Shown here in pieces: positions 5,599 through 7,285 of a DNA stretch of 7,285 bases (the stretch's first letter is position 1; every line of letters begins with the position of its first letter). Both the position numbers and the translations under genes were made by a program. The notes below the pieces were generated by a model that was not told where the DNA came from, searched no databases, and saw nothing but the letters and a program-made list of their open reading frames with translations. The stretch covers positions 1 through 7,285 of the forward strand of contig JANXRR010000495.1 in NCBI GenBank assembly GCA_025356795.1. The letters are read 5' to 3'. The DNA comes from Bacteroidia bacterium. Its GTDB lineage: Bacteria > Bacteroidota > Bacteroidia > Cytophagales > Cyclobacteriaceae.

Positions 5599-7285
5599 CT
5601 ATTGCCCCACTCCTCTGCCGCCTTGCAAAGCACTGAAGTGTTTCTCATACATTCCCTCAAGCTTTTTGCCAAGTTCATCTTCACCATTGGCATATAATAT
5701 CCGGTACAATTCCCCAATCACATACATGTTCAAGCGCAGGTCGCGGCCTAGAGTTCCATTTTCTTTTATGAGGTAAGCAGCCATTTCATCCGCACGAGCA
5801 GCCATTTCATTTGTAATTTCTATTGCTTTTGCTTTATCACCAACTTTAAACAGCAACTCAACGGTGGCGGGAGTGGTTACATCATAAGGAATAGCTTTGC
5901 TAGGCATTTTCTCAAGAGAAAACAGCAACACTTTTTTTGCTTTCTCCAATTTATTTTCAGGAGTGCCTTCAAGGGTTACTGATTCAACTTTACTTTCTTT
6001 TTCAATGGTATACTCATCTACTAATCCTTGTGCTAGTGCGTTAAGACTACTCCGATGGTTAAGAACAAACATTTTGTAATCATCAGTGTAGTACAATTTA
6101 TCATTGTCCAATCCACGATAATTGAAGTTGTTAATCATATTGTTATAGGCGACTTCAGTATTAACAAACTCATCTTTGGCAAAGGCTGGCTTTTTTATTG
6201 GCAGCAAACGATAGGCATTACCTTCAAGCACCAAATTATCTTCAATATCAAAATTGATTTGTGATTTAGAAGTGTTATTAAAATAGATTGGGCGCTCCCA
6301 ATTATTGGTAGCGATCATGTCTAAAATAGCCAAGTCTTTTTTCTCGAGCCCACCTTTGGTGAGTTTTATTTGCATTTGATCAAGTAGCAAACTATCGTAG
6401 CCTTTTGGAATACTTCCCTTCTTCAATACATCTTCTTTATCAATCTTTAATGTTAAAATTTTACTCGGCACAATGTTAGCGTCATCGTAACGAAGCTGCT
6501 GATAATTTTTGCCAAGTAAACCAAGGTATTGCTTCAAATCAATGCTTTTGATTTTTAAATCAGAATAGCGCAAATAATCATTGGGGCCGCCTTGTTGATA
6601 ATCTTTTAGCGTAAGCGTATAAGGCAGCGGCTCAGATTCATAAGCTTTTTTCATGGATTGTTCAATGTACCAATCGGTATTGTAATAACTCAACACCACC
6701 ACGCGCACATCGGTGCGGAAGCCTTCTACTTCTTGCGCATACCATAGCATGAACGTATCGTTATCTCCACCGGTAAATAGAATTGAATTGGGGGCGCATG
6801 AAGCTAAATAGTTTTTGCCGGAGTCTACTGAAAAAAACCGGTTCGATCGGTTATGGTCATCCCAATTTTGAGAGGCCATTAATGCTGGCGCGGATAAGCA
6901 AATCAAGGTTGCAGCCACCGTGGCTATTTTCAAATTTTTTGTAAACCGATTTACAAACTCTGCCACGGCTAGCACGGCAAAGCCAATCCAGAAAGCAAAA
7001 GCATAGGTTGAACCTGCGTAGATATAATCGCGTTCGCGAGGCTCATCAGGTGGGGAGTTTAAGTACACAACAATAGCCACACCCAACATAACAAATAAGA
7101 GAGCCACCACAGAAAAGTTTTTTGTGTCTTTCATGAATTGATAGAACATACCAATCAAGCCAAGCACAAAAGGAATCATAAAATAGTTGTTACGGGCCTT
7201 GTTGCTGGAAAGGGCATAAGGTAATTTTTTAAACCACTCATTGGGGCCGAGCCAATCGGCTCCCTGTTCATCACTTTGACGGCCA
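5599..7285 (-). CDS. GT117/DUF2723 family membrane glycosyltransferase-like protein, C-terminal part (5' end outside window)
   Basis: The frame is open to the right edge, giving 561 visible residues; an internal ATG at 7179 is not the start, since homologous sequence (GRQSDEQGADW) continues upstream of it. DUF2723 proteins are large Bacteroidota membrane proteins of roughly 1000 residues, related to the eukaryotic O-mannosyltransferase TMEM260. Visible numbering: membrane segments at about 36-51, 57-75, 92-111 and 118-138; the motif PPDEPRERDY (78-87) in a loop; NWDDHNRS (140-147); GGDNDTF (172-178); then WYAQEVEGFRTDVRVV (181-196). The rest, to residue 561, is a soluble, probably periplasmic region with a helical C-terminus ending GGRGVGQ. 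The catalytic half of this GT-C-like fold, with the first external loop, would lie outside the window, so activity cannot be judged. It is convergent with the methyltransferase gene, with a palindrome between them. Confidence 0.82.
   Translation of the reverse strand, partial: GRQSDEQGADWLGPNEWFKKLPYALSSNKARNNYFMIPFVLGLIGMFYQFMKDTKNFSVVALLFVMLGVAIVVYLNSPPDEPRERDYIYAGSTYAFAFWIGFAVLAVAEFVNRFTKNLKIATVAATLICLSAPALMASQNWDDHNRSNRFFSVDSGKNYLASCAPNSILFTGGDNDTFMLWYAQEVEGFRTDVRVVVLSYYNTDWYIEQSMKKAYESEPLPYTLTLKDYQQGGPNDYLRYSDLKIKSIDLKQYLGLLGKNYQQLRYDDANIVPSKILTLKIDKEDVLKKGSIPKGYDSLLLDQMQIKLTKGGLEKKDLAILDMIATNNWERPIYFNNTSKSQINFDIEDNLVLEGNAYRLLPIKKPAFAKDEFVNTEVAYNNMINNFNYRGLDNDKLYYTDDYKMFVLNHRSSLNALAQGLVDEYTIEKESKVESVTLEGTPENKLEKAKKVLLFSLEKMPSKAIPYDVTTPATVELLFKVGDKAKAIEITNEMAARADEMAAYLIKENGTLGRDLRLNMYVIGELYRILYANGEDELGKKLEGMYEKHFSALQGGRGVGQ

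Noticed and set aside
5897..6264. Two plus-strand frames inside the GT117 gene
   Set aside because: They are antisense to the soluble C-terminal region of a recognisable family member; no independent support was seen.
1..7285. Defence system, mobile element or CRISPR array
   Set aside because: RecQ can occur in defence loci, but here it is a standard full-motif helicase next to housekeeping genes; no transposase, integrase, toxin, nuclease or repeat-spacer pattern is present.

Overview
The window looks like an ordinary chromosomal stretch of a member of the Bacteroidota. The signs are a GWxTD-domain protein, a DUF2723/GT117-type membrane protein with the family's Bacteroidota motifs, AT-rich spacers, start codons without clear Shine-Dalgarno sequences, and copies or near-copies of the Bacteroidota -7 promoter element TAnnTTTG just upstream of several starts. 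A Cytophagales-like origin is a guess. No mobile element, CRISPR array, tRNA, rRNA or phage gene was seen.

Layout, left to right: (1) the 5' part of recQ on the minus strand, cut by the left edge; (2) a 262-bp divergent spacer with a good promoter candidate for manC; (3) manC (mannose-1-phosphate guanylyltransferase, plus strand), followed 59 bp later by a small unrecognised membrane-protein gene; (4) a convergent junction; (5) a minus-strand pair, a secreted GWxTD-domain protein followed by rlmB (23S rRNA 2'-O-methyltransferase); (6) a class I SAM-dependent methyltransferase, divergent from the GWxTD gene; (7) a perfect 40-bp palindrome at the convergent end, probably a bidirectional terminator; (8) the C-terminal half of a GT117/DUF2723 protein on the minus strand, cut by the right edge.

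The genes do not form one obvious system. The most suggestive functional link is indirect. ManC makes GDP-mannose, the source of polyprenyl-phosphate-mannose, and GT117 proteins are related to the eukaryotic O-mannosyltransferase TMEM260, so the window may hold two parts of a cell-envelope mannosylation route. Two genes (rlmB and the methyltransferase) have a longer open frame whose extra N-terminus is probably untranslated; shorter starts are used here and justified by promoter-like sequences lying inside or next to the discarded parts. I found no convincing new biological system; the observations most worth a second look are the palindrome with its alternative hairpin and the orphan small membrane gene.
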